Source: Clostridiales bacterium
GTDB lineage: Bacteria; Bacillota_A; Clostridia; Oscillospirales; Acutalibacteraceae
Assembly: GCA_009774735.1 (NCBI GenBank)
Contig: VSOH01000068.1
Location: 1-5,347 of the forward strand
DNA length: 5,347 nucleotides
Reading direction: 5' to 3'
Both the position numbers and the translations under genes were made by a program. Position 1 is the first letter of the stretch, and every line of letters begins with the position of its first letter. The notes beneath the pieces were generated by a model. The model worked only from the letters and a program-made list of their open reading frames with translations, had not been told where the DNA came from and searched no databases. Of the stretch, positions 5,280 through 5,347 are shown one piece after another.

Positions 5280-5347
5280 CTGTCTCTTATAAGAATATAA
5301 AAAGGGAAAAAGAAAAAAGGAACGGAGGGGAGGGGGGGGGGGGGGGG
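5280..5347. other. Probable sequencing-adaptor read-through and poly-G artefact at the contig end
   Basis: Bases 5280-5291 read CTGTCTCTTATA, identical to the first 12 bases of the Nextera transposase mosaic-end read-through sequence. What follows is low-complexity A/G-rich sequence that decays into an almost pure G run (5327-5347), typical of signal loss on two-colour Illumina instruments. The bases are unlikely to be genomic and should not be translated, although the NYN-gene frame happens to stay open across them. Confidence 0.85.

Noticed and set aside
5327..5347. G-run as a G-quadruplex or telomere-like end
   Set aside because: It directly follows a Nextera adaptor start and low-complexity decay, so a sequencing artefact is far more likely.

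Overview
The window looks like a piece of a Clostridia-type Firmicutes genome, possibly Ruminococcus/Oscillospiraceae-like. This rests on moderate-to-low GC, strong GGAGG-type ribosome binding sites, a Bacillus/Clostridium-style GSI-alpha glutamine synthetase, sigma-A-like promoters and many intrinsic terminators. The genus assignment is inference only. It appears to be a short draft contig. The left edge cuts through a gene. The right edge ends in what looks like Nextera adaptor read-through (5280-5291) followed by low-complexity, G-rich read (to 5347), so biological sequence probably stops near 5279.

Layout, left to right. (1) Positions 1-483, minus strand: the first 161 residues of an Amt-family ammonium transporter, cut by the window edge. 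(2) Positions 484-660: a glnA-amt gap with three hairpins, two of them intrinsic terminators reading toward amt. (3) Positions 661-2013, minus: complete glnA, a type I glutamine synthetase. (4) Positions 2014-2205: the glnA control region, with a near-consensus promoter and, downstream of it inside the 5' leader, a terminator-like hairpin. (5) Positions 2206-3408, minus: a membrane-anchored CapA/PGA_cap-type metallophosphatase with a TTG start. (6) Positions 3409-3545: a divergent promoter region. (7) Positions 3546-4595, plus: a CaCA-superfamily sodium/calcium antiporter. (8) Positions 4596-4722: two terminators between convergent genes. (9) Positions 4721-5279, minus: the 3' end of a gene whose product ends in a YacP/Rae1-type NYN nuclease domain, probably the tail of a larger protein.

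The only clear functional unit is nitrogen assimilation. Amt brings in ammonium, and GlnA joins it to glutamate to make glutamine. The two genes are co-oriented, glnA first, but terminator hairpins stand before both of them. I see no separate amt promoter, so control by transcription attenuation or read-through is the most interesting hypothesis here. The CapA-like enzyme, the antiporter and the NYN protein look like unrelated neighbours with their own signals. No mobile element, CRISPR array, tRNA, rRNA or defence system is visible, and I found no convincing new multi-gene system.
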